Shown here piece after piece: positions 1 through 8,326 of a stretch of DNA of 44,680 nucleotides. This DNA comes from Akkermansiaceae bacterium. GTDB taxonomy: Bacteria > Verrucomicrobiota > Verrucomicrobiia > Verrucomicrobiales > Akkermansiaceae. The DNA lies in assembly GCA_029253285.1 (NCBI GenBank), contig JAQWZU010000080.1, positions 1 to 44,680 of the forward strand, read 5' to 3'. Both the position numbers and the translations under genes were made by a program. The stretch's first letter is position 1; each line of letters starts with the position of its first letter. Below the pieces are notes generated by a model, which had not been told where the DNA came from, searched no databases, and worked only from the letters and a program-made list of their open reading frames with translations.

Positions 1-153
1 AATTTACCGAATTCCTGTCAATGACGCCGTTTTTTCCGACCATTTTCAGCAAAAAGCAAATTTTCCAGTCAATTTTTTGTGCTTTAGTTCTTTATTTCTA
101 CAAAGGGTTTTATTTACTGAGTGTTTCCGCAACAAATCGCGCTCATGTTTTCT

Positions 154-3100
154 ATGAAAAAGTCAAATTCCATTTCCGTTTCCCCAAAAACCAGCCGTTT
201 CATTGGGCTTTTATCGCTTCTGGGTGCGCCTCTGATTGCGCAAGTTAGTCCAGCGGGTGGCACTTTCACCGATAAAGCGATCATTACCGAAGCGACCGCT
301 GGTGAGACAATCACACGCTCGGCCACTGCTGGAGGGCTCGGCCCGGCATTGATCCATAACTTTGATGCGGCGACAGTTGATCCATCTTACACGATCACTC
401 CCGGAGCGGGTGCGACGCCAATTGGTCTTAGCTCTGGGCGCCACTTGGTGCTATACAGCACAGGCTTTAGTGACCTCGTTGAAGGTGGCGCAAATGACCG
501 CAGTGAGTATCAGACTAATCTCACTTTAAATGGGGTGGCTTTGGCCGCCGGTCGTAGCCAGGGATTCATTCGGGAGACTAACGGTGCCGACGAGTGTGTC
601 ATGTCGGGAGGTGCCATTATCACCGTGGCCGCAGACGATCATGTTTTAACGCTGGAGACACGCCGGTCTGACAATGACACCGAAACCAATCTACCCATCC
701 GCGTCGCGGGACAATCCTCGATCCAACTCCTCAAACTCGATGACAGCTGGGATTATTTGAGTGTTAGCCGCGCGGCCAACCAAGCGGGAACTGTCGGTCT
801 CTCAGCGGTTGATGTCGCCTACGATACCAATGACTCGCCGGGGACAGTGGGGACGGCATTTGGGTTCACTGCGAACAGCGGCGATGTCACTCTTAACGAG
901 TCCGGACTCTATCTGGTGTTCGCCAACACCAGCATTCAGAAGCCGACCAATGCTACTCGCACCAGCTTTCAGCAGTCGCTCACTTTGGATGGCTCTGTGA
1001 TCAGCGGATCCCGGACCCTCACGTATGTCCGAGGAAATGAAGACACCAATGAAGGTGTGACTGCGGTCGGAAGAATCATCTCCGCAACAGCGGGTCAGGT
1101 CCTGAATGTCGAAGTGATCATGGAAGGCGGATCCGCCGGGACGATTCAGGGGAACGAGACTGCACTGAGTATTGTCAAACTCCCGCTGACAGCAAAGTAC
1201 ATCGAGGTCACTGACACGACCGATCAAGACGTCGTCAACCCAGCCGCCACCGTGGTTGGGTTCAACACCTTGGTCAGCCCGTCGAACGCCACCTTCACTC
1301 ACGGCGGTGGAAGCACGGTGACGGTCAACACCACCGATGATTACTTGTTCCTCGGCAGCCTTTTCACCCAGAGTGATGCGACTAACGATAATCACGATCG
1401 CGTGACTCCAATCCATGGGTGGCAGATCGACGGCTCGGGTGGTCCGATCAACCGCGGCATTGGTGCTGCCTACAACCGAGACAATGCCAACTCCCGTCTG
1501 TCCGGAAGCTGGAATGCGACCTTGCTTGAATTAACAGCTGGCCAGACCGTCGAGATGACCAGCCAGAACGTGGGCACCGCAAGCGAAGCATTCCCGAACA
1601 CGCCGAATATGCAGGGACTCAGTATCTCCAGCCTGATCGTCAGCAACGATCCAGCGATCAGCGTCAATTTGCCGCCTACCGTGCTGCCAAATTCGACCGG
1701 GAATGTCATCACTAGCGCCTTCCTTGATACTTTTGACAATGACACTCCGGCAAGTAATCTGACTTATTCCGTTACCACGGCTCCTACTGGCGGCACGCTT
1801 CTTCTTTCCGGTGTTGCCCTCGGATTGGGAGGAACCTTTACCCAGGAGGACATTGACAACAATCTCGTTACTTTTGACGCCGGTGCAGTCGCGCCATTCG
1901 CGGGAGGCTTTGACTTTACGGTTTCCGATGGAGGAGCTACCGACAGCAGTTCTTTTGTCATCAATGTCGAATGGCCTGTCACCACAGTGACGGTGCAGGA
2001 CGATGGTGATGTCACCGAGGGTGGTGTGAGTGATTTTATTTTCACCGCTGATGTTGCGCCGGTAGGGGCAGACCTCACGGTGGCGATTGCCTACAGCGGT
2101 TCGGCGTCCGGTACGGATTTCACCGGTGCGACGACCGTCGATATCCTCGATGGAGCAACCACCGCTGCGATCAACATCACAACGCTTTCCGATGGATTGT
2201 TCGAGGGTGCCGAGTCCCTCGTCGCAACCATCACCGATGTGTCGGGTGCCACGATTACTGGTGCGATTGGGACGCCATCCAGTGCTTTCTTCCTGATCAA
2301 CGACGGGGCAAACGCCGCACCCACGGGCGCTAACCTGGGCGAAGTAGTCGCAGGCACCGGGACCTTACCGCTGGGCGACATCGTCGTCACTGATCCCGAT
2401 ACCGACTTTAGTTCCACCGTCACCGGGGGCGGTACTCCACTTTTCTTCACCAATGGTATTGCCAACAAGACCACCTTCAATGACGGTCGCCCCGAAGACG
2501 ATAACAACTTCATTATCAGCGCCACTGGTGCCGGGGTCAGTGCAGCACCGGGAATGTCGCTCGAGATCGCTTTTATCCCGCAAGCCGGAGATCTGACTGG
2601 CGTGGTCGATGTGTGGGAGATCGGCGGATCGAGCAACGGCTCCGTCCTACTCCTCCGCGATGGCATCCCGCACTTCCTGTCTAAAGCTGGCGGCAGCCCC
2701 GGGAATGTGCCGACCGATGACGGCAGTGTTGCTGGGGTGTTTACCGACCTCAACTGGGCGTCCGACAACACGATTGTCGTCCCGCTGAGTACCACTGCTC
2801 TCACGGCTGGCCAGCCAGCTCAGATTGCTTTGGTCTATAACATCGTTGGGGGGACTCTCAAGAGTTCGGTCAACGGTTCGGCCGAGGCGACCGCGACGCT
2901 CCTCAATCAGGACAACACCAATTGGCTTGGAGATCAATCGGTCTACACTGGAACCAATACCGGAACTGGCACGGGTGGGTCGAGCAGCGGCCCCGGATTG
3001 GCTGCAGATGCAACTCTGAAAAATCTCGTCAGCGGATTCGGCGGAACGAGCAGCGTTCGATTCTGGAACAACTCCACGGGAAGCGCGACCGGCACCGCCG

Positions 3101-5478
3101 GATCGCTCGACGAGGTCACTGCCACGCTGACCATCAGCGGCTGGGTCGCCGGCGCCGGCGACCTCACTGCAACCAGCGGTAACGGTGAAACTTACGCTTC
3201 CGGGATTTGGTCGGTCACCGGTGACACGGCCACGGTGAACGCTGCGCTTGCAGCAGCTGAGTTCGTCACCGACGTGGGCACCGTCGACCCGACCGTGATC
3301 AACGTTGAATTGGAAGACGGCGATGAGGATCTTGGTGGACCGACGACGGGCGCGATCGTCATCACCGCAAACGTGCCTAATCCGATCTACGTCGACAGCG
3401 ACTTCAGCGGGAGCATTGGCGACCCGATCGCAGATGCAGATGGCGGAACCCCGGTCTCGCCTGCGAATTTTGGTGTGGACGCTTTCTCTAATTTGGCCGC
3501 CGCGCTTGCAGCGGTCCCCACAACTGGAACGATTATCGTGAATGACGGTGACTATAGCACCGAGAACATTACCCTCTCTGATTCGGTGACATTACAACTC
3601 ACCGATACCACCGGACCCGTGCAGATTGGCGATATCGCCTCAGCTGCTACGAACTCCATCAACTTGGGGAGCAACACGCTCGAGATTGGTGCGACCAACG
3701 TGAGTGGTGATGGCATCAACGCCGTCATTTCTGGCACCGGTGGTGTGACTAAGGTTGGGTCGGGGCGTCTCGTCTTCCGTGGCGTGAACACCTACACCGG
3801 AACTACAGCGGTCAGCGGCGGATTTTTCCGCGTCGGGCAGGTTGGTGGAACCCTTCAGGGTGAACTCGCTGGTGATGGACCGGTCGTGGTCACGGATCCA
3901 GGTAAGTTGGAGCTGAATGTCGATGTAGACCAGACGATTAGCCAGACTGGTGCGATCAGTGGTAATGGCTCCGTTGTTTTCTTGGGCGATGGCACGGTCA
4001 TCTTCGACAATCCCGGTGCCAATACATTCTCGGGGGGCTTTGAGCTTGGAGATGGAGGGAGCAGCTTTTTCGATGGAGAGACTGGAAATAAAAATGGATT
4101 TGTAGTGGTCAACCACGATGACCATCTTGGGACTGGTATCGTTCATTCGCGCGGGGCACAGCTTCGGGCTGGCACAGCCAGCATTGTGATACCCAATGAT
4201 TTTGAAATCGATGGTGGCGGATTCCGTTGCGGCGGTTCGTTTGGCTTTGAGCTCGCCGGAAACATTACTAATATCAACAGCAGTGCCCGGGGATACAGTA
4301 ATATGGGGCTTGATGGAGTGGATCTAGTGATCAGCGGGAATATTAGTCTGCCAACAGCTGCCTCTAGTCTGAATTTCGAAGGAAGTGAAGGTAAGGACAA
4401 CGGAAGTTGGACTGTCACTGGAAATATCACCGGCCTGGCAAATGTGCAGCTCCAAAATAACTTCGATAATGGCGAGCTCACTCTCTCTGGAACAAATACT
4501 TACACTGGAACAACAAGTGTTGGGGTCAATATTAATGGAGGGACCATGTTCTTGAACGGAAGCCACACCGGAGGCGGAGCCTATCTTATCAACAATTCCA
4601 CTCTTGCAGGTGTTGGATCGACGACATCGGCTGTGACAATTAATGCGGGAGGAACCCTCAGTCCGGGAGCAGGCCCAGGCACGATTTCCACCGGAAGCCT
4701 GAACATCATCGGCACACTCGAGATTGATGCCGACAACAACACGCCGGGCACAGGCCACGATCAAGTGATCGTGACCGGCACGGCAACACTCGGAGCTTCC
4801 AGTGTTCTGGTGATTGATGCTGGAGTCGGTCTCAACCCTGCGGATTCACTGGTTGTCATCGATAACGATGATACCGGAGATGCCATTACTGGCACCTTTT
4901 CCGGGCTTGCCGAGGGAGCCGCCTTTGATGCCGGCGCTTTCGGATTCGATGCAACGGCAGCTTATGGCGCTGGTGACGGCAACGACTTTGCTATCAACTT
5001 TTCGGGCTACACGGTCATTGGACAGTGGCGCTTGGTTTACTACGGAAATCCCGCAAATGTTGGTGCCGGAGCCAACTCCGCAGCAGGAGTCAATACTCTG
5101 ACAAACCTGCAAAACTTCGCCTGGGGTCTTAATCCGCTTGTTGCGACAGGAACGCTTAATGTCAATGCGGGAACCAATTCGATCATTTCGCTCGGACCGC
5201 CAACAGCTTGGGTTGACCCTGCAACTAATCGCATCTTCATGCGCCACACGCGCCGCGCTGATTTTGCAGCCGTTTCGCTGGCGATCAATCCTCAGTTTAG
5301 TAGCCAGGAGCTGACCGCATTTGAAAACAACGACGATATTGGTAATCCTCCGACGGTGATTGCGACCGGCACTGGTGCGGGTGGCGTGGCCATTGAAGCA
5401 GTGCAGACCGAGTTCCCACTCATTCTCCCAGCCGATGGGCGCAAAGGTCGCTATGGCCGAGTCAATGTCTCCAACTAA
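154..5478 (+). CDS. Giant exported multi-domain surface protein (jelly-roll-like, cadherin-like, Calx-beta, autotransporter-type repeats)
   Basis: Predicted secreted or cell-surface protein of 1774 residues. I chose the ATG at 154 because it begins MKKSNSISV and leads into a basic N-region and hydrophobic stretch ending near LIAQ, a plausible signal peptide; in-frame GTG 121 and ATG 145 lie upstream. Three similar segments of about 135-150 residues follow (roughly 61-497), each with a YLV/YLF strand, a [L/W]x[L/I][N/D]G strand and a closing S[I/L]xxLK-type strand. Next come a cadherin-like segment (about 498-610), a Calx-beta-like segment (about 608-715), a LamG/concanavalin-like region (about 770-945) and a beta-helical region with autotransporter-associated repeats such as LTLSGTNTYTGTTSV (about 1110-1600). 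The C-terminus (GQWRLVYYGNPANVG, GLNPL, MRHTRRADF) resembles C-termini of exported Verrucomicrobia proteins. I see no beta-barrel translocator and no PEP-CTERM anchor. Domain names are from sequence impression, not a profile search. Confidence 0.85.
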   Translation: MKKSNSISVSPKTSRFIGLLSLLGAPLIAQVSPAGGTFTDKAIITEATAGETITRSATAGGLGPALIHNFDAATVDPSYTITPGAGATPIGLSSGRHLVLYSTGFSDLVEGGANDRSEYQTNLTLNGVALAAGRSQGFIRETNGADECVMSGGAIITVAADDHVLTLETRRSDNDTETNLPIRVAGQSSIQLLKLDDSWDYLSVSRAANQAGTVGLSAVDVAYDTNDSPGTVGTAFGFTANSGDVTLNESGLYLVFANTSIQKPTNATRTSFQQSLTLDGSVISGSRTLTYVRGNEDTNEGVTAVGRIISATAGQVLNVEVIMEGGSAGTIQGNETALSIVKLPLTAKYIEVTDTTDQDVVNPAATVVGFNTLVSPSNATFTHGGGSTVTVNTTDDYLFLGSLFTQSDATNDNHDRVTPIHGWQIDGSGGPINRGIGAAYNRDNANSRLSGSWNATLLELTAGQTVEMTSQNVGTASEAFPNTPNMQGLSISSLIVSNDPAISVNLPPTVLPNSTGNVITSAFLDTFDNDTPASNLTYSVTTAPTGGTLLLSGVALGLGGTFTQEDIDNNLVTFDAGAVAPFAGGFDFTVSDGGATDSSSFVINVEWPVTTVTVQDDGDVTEGGVSDFIFTADVAPVGADLTVAIAYSGSASGTDFTGATTVDILDGATTAAINITTLSDGLFEGAESLVATITDVSGATITGAIGTPSSAFFLINDGANAAPTGANLGEVVAGTGTLPLGDIVVTDPDTDFSSTVTGGGTPLFFTNGIANKTTFNDGRPEDDNNFIISATGAGVSAAPGMSLEIAFIPQAGDLTGVVDVWEIGGSSNGSVLLLRDGIPHFLSKAGGSPGNVPTDDGSVAGVFTDLNWASDNTIVVPLSTTALTAGQPAQIALVYNIVGGTLKSSVNGSAEATATLLNQDNTNWLGDQSVYTGTNTGTGTGGSSSGPGLAADATLKNLVSGFGGTSSVRFWNNSTGSATGTAGSLDEVTATLTISGWVAGAGDLTATSGNGETYASGIWSVTGDTATVNAALAAAEFVTDVGTVDPTVINVELEDGDEDLGGPTTGAIVITANVPNPIYVDSDFSGSIGDPIADADGGTPVSPANFGVDAFSNLAAALAAVPTTGTIIVNDGDYSTENITLSDSVTLQLTDTTGPVQIGDIASAATNSINLGSNTLEIGATNVSGDGINAVISGTGGVTKVGSGRLVFRGVNTYTGTTAVSGGFFRVGQVGGTLQGELAGDGPVVVTDPGKLELNVDVDQTISQTGAISGNGSVVFLGDGTVIFDNPGANTFSGGFELGDGGSSFFDGETGNKNGFVVVNHDDHLGTGIVHSRGAQLRAGTASIVIPNDFEIDGGGFRCGGSFGFELAGNITNINSSARGYSNMGLDGVDLVISGNISLPTAASSLNFEGSEGKDNGSWTVTGNITGLANVQLQNNFDNGELTLSGTNTYTGTTSVGVNINGGTMFLNGSHTGGGAYLINNSTLAGVGSTTSAVTINAGGTLSPGAGPGTISTGSLNIIGTLEIDADNNTPGTGHDQVIVTGTATLGASSVLVIDAGVGLNPADSLVVIDNDDTGDAITGTFSGLAEGAAFDAGAFGFDATAAYGAGDGNDFAINFSGYTVIGQWRLVYYGNPANVGAGANSAAGVNTLTNLQNFAWGLNPLVATGTLNVNAGTNSIISLGPPTAWVDPATNRIFMRHTRRADFAAVSLAINPQFSSQELTAFENNDDIGNPPTVIATGTGAGGVAIEAVQTEFPLILPADGRKGRYGRVNVSN

Positions 5479-5539
5479 TCGAAAGACCTGTGAAATTCTT
5501 CGAGTTCCAAAAAATTCCCACCCAACCATCCTTACCCAC

Positions 5540-6160
5540 ATGCCAACGAAATTAACAAAGCTCGCCGCCTTTGGGCTGTTCGCGGGATCCGCCTCTTCCG
5601 CGAGTGCCGCCATTGTCTCCTTTATTGACGAAGATGTTCCAATTCCGACAACCTTTCAGGGGGTATCATTGGATCTGGAGAATAATTTATGGGAAACAGA
5701 TATCGATGGTATCGTTGGAGGGGATGTGAACTTCCTATTTGGAGGAGACTGGATCACGAATGATGCTGACCAATCGGGGACCGCAGCAAGCTGGCAGCCG
5801 GTGAGAGATGGCACGGAAAATTCCAATACGATCACGAATTTGGGACTTGGGGCAGTGGTCGGACCAGCTTCGGATTATTCGACTGGCTATGGCGGTTCGA
5901 CAGACCAAATCACGCCTACGCAATTCACTTCGGGAGAGAAAGGATACATTGGTTTCTCCATGGAGGTAGCGGGGACAAGCCCGGTATACGGCTGGATGGA
6001 AGTGACTTTGCAGGATGATAATACCCCGGGTGTGATTCACAGTTGGGCTTATGAAGACAATGGCTCTTCGTTCGCTGTTGGTAGTTTGATTCCGGAGCCA
6101 TCGCATTCAATGCTGATTGCTCTGGGCCTCTTGGTGACGGCCCTGCGTCGACGCCGATAG
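5540..6160 (+). CDS. PEP-CTERM sorting domain protein
   Basis: Exported protein of 206 residues. The chosen ATG gives MPTKLTKLAAFGLFAGSASS, a signal peptide probably cleaved after ASA. The reading frame is open further upstream into the previous gene, but that part does not look like protein start sequence. The body is a compact beta-rich domain (GYIGFSMEVAG, YGWMEVTLQDDNTPGVIHSW) of a kind common in verrucomicrobial PEP-CTERM proteins. The C-terminus has the full sorting signal: IPEPS, a hydrophobic segment (MLIALGLLVTAL) and a terminal RRRR. In known systems this signal is processed by exosortase EpsH/XrtA-type enzymes and is linked to exopolysaccharide-associated surface display; no exosortase is visible in this window. 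It lies 61 bp after the giant surface protein and before a terminator, so the two may share a transcript. The function of the mature domain is unknown. Confidence 0.88.
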   Translation: MPTKLTKLAAFGLFAGSASSASAAIVSFIDEDVPIPTTFQGVSLDLENNLWETDIDGIVGGDVNFLFGGDWITNDADQSGTAASWQPVRDGTENSNTITNLGLGAVVGPASDYSTGYGGSTDQITPTQFTSGEKGYIGFSMEVAGTSPVYGWMEVTLQDDNTPGVIHSWAYEDNGSSFAVGSLIPEPSHSMLIALGLLVTALRRRR

Positions 6161-6189
6161 AGAAAAATTGCTCAAAGATTAAAATTGTT

Positions 6190-6222
6190 GGGAGTTCAGG
6201 TCACTGGACTCCCTCATTTTTT
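6190..6222 (+). terminator. Rho-independent terminator after the PEP-CTERM gene
   Basis: A 10-bp stem (GGGAGTTCAG pairing with CTGGACTCCC, with one T-G wobble) closes a GTCA loop at 6190-6213. It is followed by TCA and a run of seven T. It lies 30 bp after the PEP-CTERM stop and between two convergent genes, so it probably ends the plus-strand transcript; the minus-strand flank has only a weak T run. Confidence 0.8.
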
Positions 6223-6267
6223 TAAGTAATCTTCGAAGGAATCTCTATTGGATCCTCGGTGCCCCTC

Positions 6268-7191
6268 TCAATTGGCCGGAATCTGCGTTCGAAGAATTTT
6301 GGCATCGGAAGAGGCTGAGAGCGAGCTTCCTTCGCGGGGATGGAGGAGGAAGTCTCCGGCGGAGAAGATACGGCCACCCGGTGAGGTGAGGGTGCCGCGG
6401 ACGACAGTGAGGATGGAAAAGTGATCACCGCTGTCGATGCTCGTTTTTCCTTCAAGTTGGTCGATGCTAAAGTAGCTGCAGCTGGCGATGGTCTCACCGT
6501 CGGGAATATCCATGCCGGGTTCGCGGTCGTCGAAGTCGATGGACTTCATTGACTGTTCGACGTGGAGGTCGCGCGGGGTGCCGTCGAGGCCAAGGCGGTT
6601 CCAGTCGAAGACGCGATAGGTGGTGTCGGAATTTTGCTGGATCTCGTAGATGAGAAATCCGGCTCCGATGGCGTGGAGGCGTCCGGAGGGGATGAAAATT
6701 GATTGATCTTTCTCTGGCTCGATGGCGTGAACCTTATCGGCGACGCTGCCGTCTAGCAGCGAGGCTGCAAAGTCCTCTTTGGTCACGCCATCTTTGAAGC
6801 CGACGTAGAGTTTGGCCCCGGGTTCGCAGTCGGCGATGTACCACATTTCTGTCTTAGCGTCGCCGCCGAGCTCTTCGGCCATTTCGATAGGCGGATGGAC
6901 TTGAATCGAGAGGTCATCACGGGCATCGAGGATTTTGATGAGGAGGGGAAAGCGCTCGCCGGTGAGTCCGGACCCGAAGATCTCCTCGCGGTGGTTGATC
7001 CAGAGATCGTGGAGGGGTTTTCCGGCGAAGGGCCCGTGGTTGACGATGGATTGTTCGTCTTCCCGGTCGCTCATTTCCCATGACTCGCCGTAGGGTTGCT
7101 CATCGGGAAGTTGGCGTTGATAAACGCTTTCCATGGAGCGGCCTCCCCAGACCCGGGTCATGTAGAGAGGAGAAAAGGTAATTGGTTCCAT
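6268..7191 (-). CDS. manA: Mannose-6-phosphate isomerase, class I
   Basis: Zinc-dependent cupin isomerase interconverting mannose-6-phosphate and fructose-6-phosphate, feeding GDP-mannose and polysaccharide precursors. The product is 307 residues, the length of the short ManA/YdhS-type class rather than the longer E. coli type. Family signatures are present: N-terminal PITFSPLYMTRVWGG, ESWEMSDREDEQS, the metal-binding region IQVHP with KTEMWYI downstream, and IPSGRLHAIGAGFLIYEIQQ containing the second metal histidine. I chose the ATG at 7191 (MEPITFSP) because family members begin there; an upstream in-frame start at 7233 adds 14 residues unlike the family. It lies 48 bp downstream of the L,D-transpeptidase on the same strand, so the two may be cotranscribed. 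A role in making mannose for envelope polysaccharide is an inference. Confidence 0.93.
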   Translation of the reverse strand: MEPITFSPLYMTRVWGGRSMESVYQRQLPDEQPYGESWEMSDREDEQSIVNHGPFAGKPLHDLWINHREEIFGSGLTGERFPLLIKILDARDDLSIQVHPPIEMAEELGGDAKTEMWYIADCEPGAKLYVGFKDGVTKEDFAASLLDGSVADKVHAIEPEKDQSIFIPSGRLHAIGAGFLIYEIQQNSDTTYRVFDWNRLGLDGTPRDLHVEQSMKSIDFDDREPGMDIPDGETIASCSYFSIDQLEGKTSIDSGDHFSILTVVRGTLTSPGGRIFSAGDFLLHPREGSSLSASSDAKILRTQIPAN

Positions 7192-7239
7192 TGATGTCAG
7201 AAGCTGGTCAGTCGTGTGGGGAGAGGCAAGCAAAAGTCA

Positions 7240-8037
7240 TTATTCGAATGAGTAACGCTTTTCTTTGACGGTGACGTTGGGCGGAATTTTTTTCTCTTCA
7301 AACCAGCGGTAGCCGGTTTGGAGGTTTTTCCAGAAAGTGAACCACTTGTCCTCAGTGGCCTGGGCGAGTCGTTCATCCGTCATCTCGAAGGGGAAGATGT
7401 GGATGCGGAAGAATTGCTGGCCCTTTGAGAGGGCGGCATCGCAGAGGGTGTAGATTTCCTCGATAAAGGGATCGGTCATGGCGAGGCATCCAATTGAGAT
7501 ATCCGAGCCGTGAACCATGATCGAGCTTCCAGTTCGCTTGTGCGCGGCGTCGTAGGAGTTGGGGAAGCCGATGTTGAAAGAGAGGTGAAAGGTGCTGCGG
7601 GGATTGAGCTGTCGTTTGGCAACGTAGTAGAATCCTTCCGGAACCTGGTGATCACCTTCCCGGAGTTTGGGCCCGAGATCGCCGGAGGCTCCGGCGATGG
7701 GGTAGGATTTGAAGAGGACGAATTTCTCTTCGTCTGTTTTGACCCAAAGTTCGAGGATGGCTTCTTCCTTGAAGGCGCGAATGAAGACGGGGGAGCCCCA
7801 GGTGAGCTTATTTTCCTTGAAGCTGGCTTTGAGGCCGGGAGTGACTTTTTTGGCGACGGCCGCGGCGCGTTTGGTGCCGTTGGCGTATTCCCGTGGAGAT
7901 AGGCCGAGATTCTCAGCCTTCGCTTGATGACTCATGCTGTTAAGAACTATCCAGATTCCGGTTCCGCAGGCGAGCAGGAAGATGAGAGAGAGGAGGATCT
8001 TGAAGGTGCGGGACACGAATGGGTAAAGCTTTCTCAC
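7240..8037 (-). CDS. L,D-transpeptidase family (YkuD/YafK-like) envelope protein
   Basis: Predicted membrane-anchored or periplasmic enzyme of 265 residues. Residues 12-33 form an N-terminal hydrophobic segment (ILLSLIFLLACGTGIWIVL) that is a signal anchor or signal peptide. The YkuD catalytic motif is complete: H176, then S181-I-G-C184 (HGSDISIGCLAMTD), with Cys184 the expected nucleophile. The upstream part (VFIRAFKEEAILELWVK, DHQVPEGFYYVA) matches the beta core of YafK/ErfK-type proteins. Known family members cross-link peptidoglycan (3-3 bonds), tether lipoproteins to it, or cleave such tethers; the exact activity here cannot be told. The start is GTG, giving MRKLYPF. It is the first gene of a two-gene minus-strand unit with manA and diverges from the ABC exporter. 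Confidence 0.88.
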   Translation of the reverse strand: MRKLYPFVSRTFKILLSLIFLLACGTGIWIVLNSMSHQAKAENLGLSPREYANGTKRAAAVAKKVTPGLKASFKENKLTWGSPVFIRAFKEEAILELWVKTDEEKFVLFKSYPIAGASGDLGPKLREGDHQVPEGFYYVAKRQLNPRSTFHLSFNIGFPNSYDAAHKRTGSSIMVHGSDISIGCLAMTDPFIEEIYTLCDAALSKGQQFFRIHIFPFEMTDERLAQATEDKWFTFWKNLQTGYRWFEEKKIPPNVTVKEKRYSFE

Positions 8038-8326
8038 TGAGCGGCGAAACTCTCAAATTATGCCTTTGAAATCAATGAGAGCTTGTTGAGAGAAGGGGAA
8101 TTACTTCATTTAATTGGAGTGAAACCCTTGCTTCTTGAATCGGGATTTTTGCTGCTGATGGTTGGTGGTGCCGGTCGGGTGATTTCTTCAGGCGACGGAA
8201 GTGGAAATCACCGAAATGGTTCCTGAGCCCAGATCCTGAGCCTTATTGGTGCCCGGGAGCTGTCTTTTTGCCCTCCGGCGGCGGTCCTGATTTGACGGGA
8301 GCGGCGGGTAAGGTTTCACTCAGCCC
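8038..8326. other. Divergent intergenic region, no gene seen
   Basis: These 289 bp separate the divergent L,D-transpeptidase and ABC exporter genes and should hold both promoters. I see no convincing -35/-10 pair, operator or structured RNA. The long minus-strand frame that enters it from the right is a shadow of the exporter gene. Confidence 0.5.

Noticed and set aside
4846-5613. 255-codon minus-strand frame
   Set aside because: Antisense to the C-terminus of the giant surface protein, no motif.
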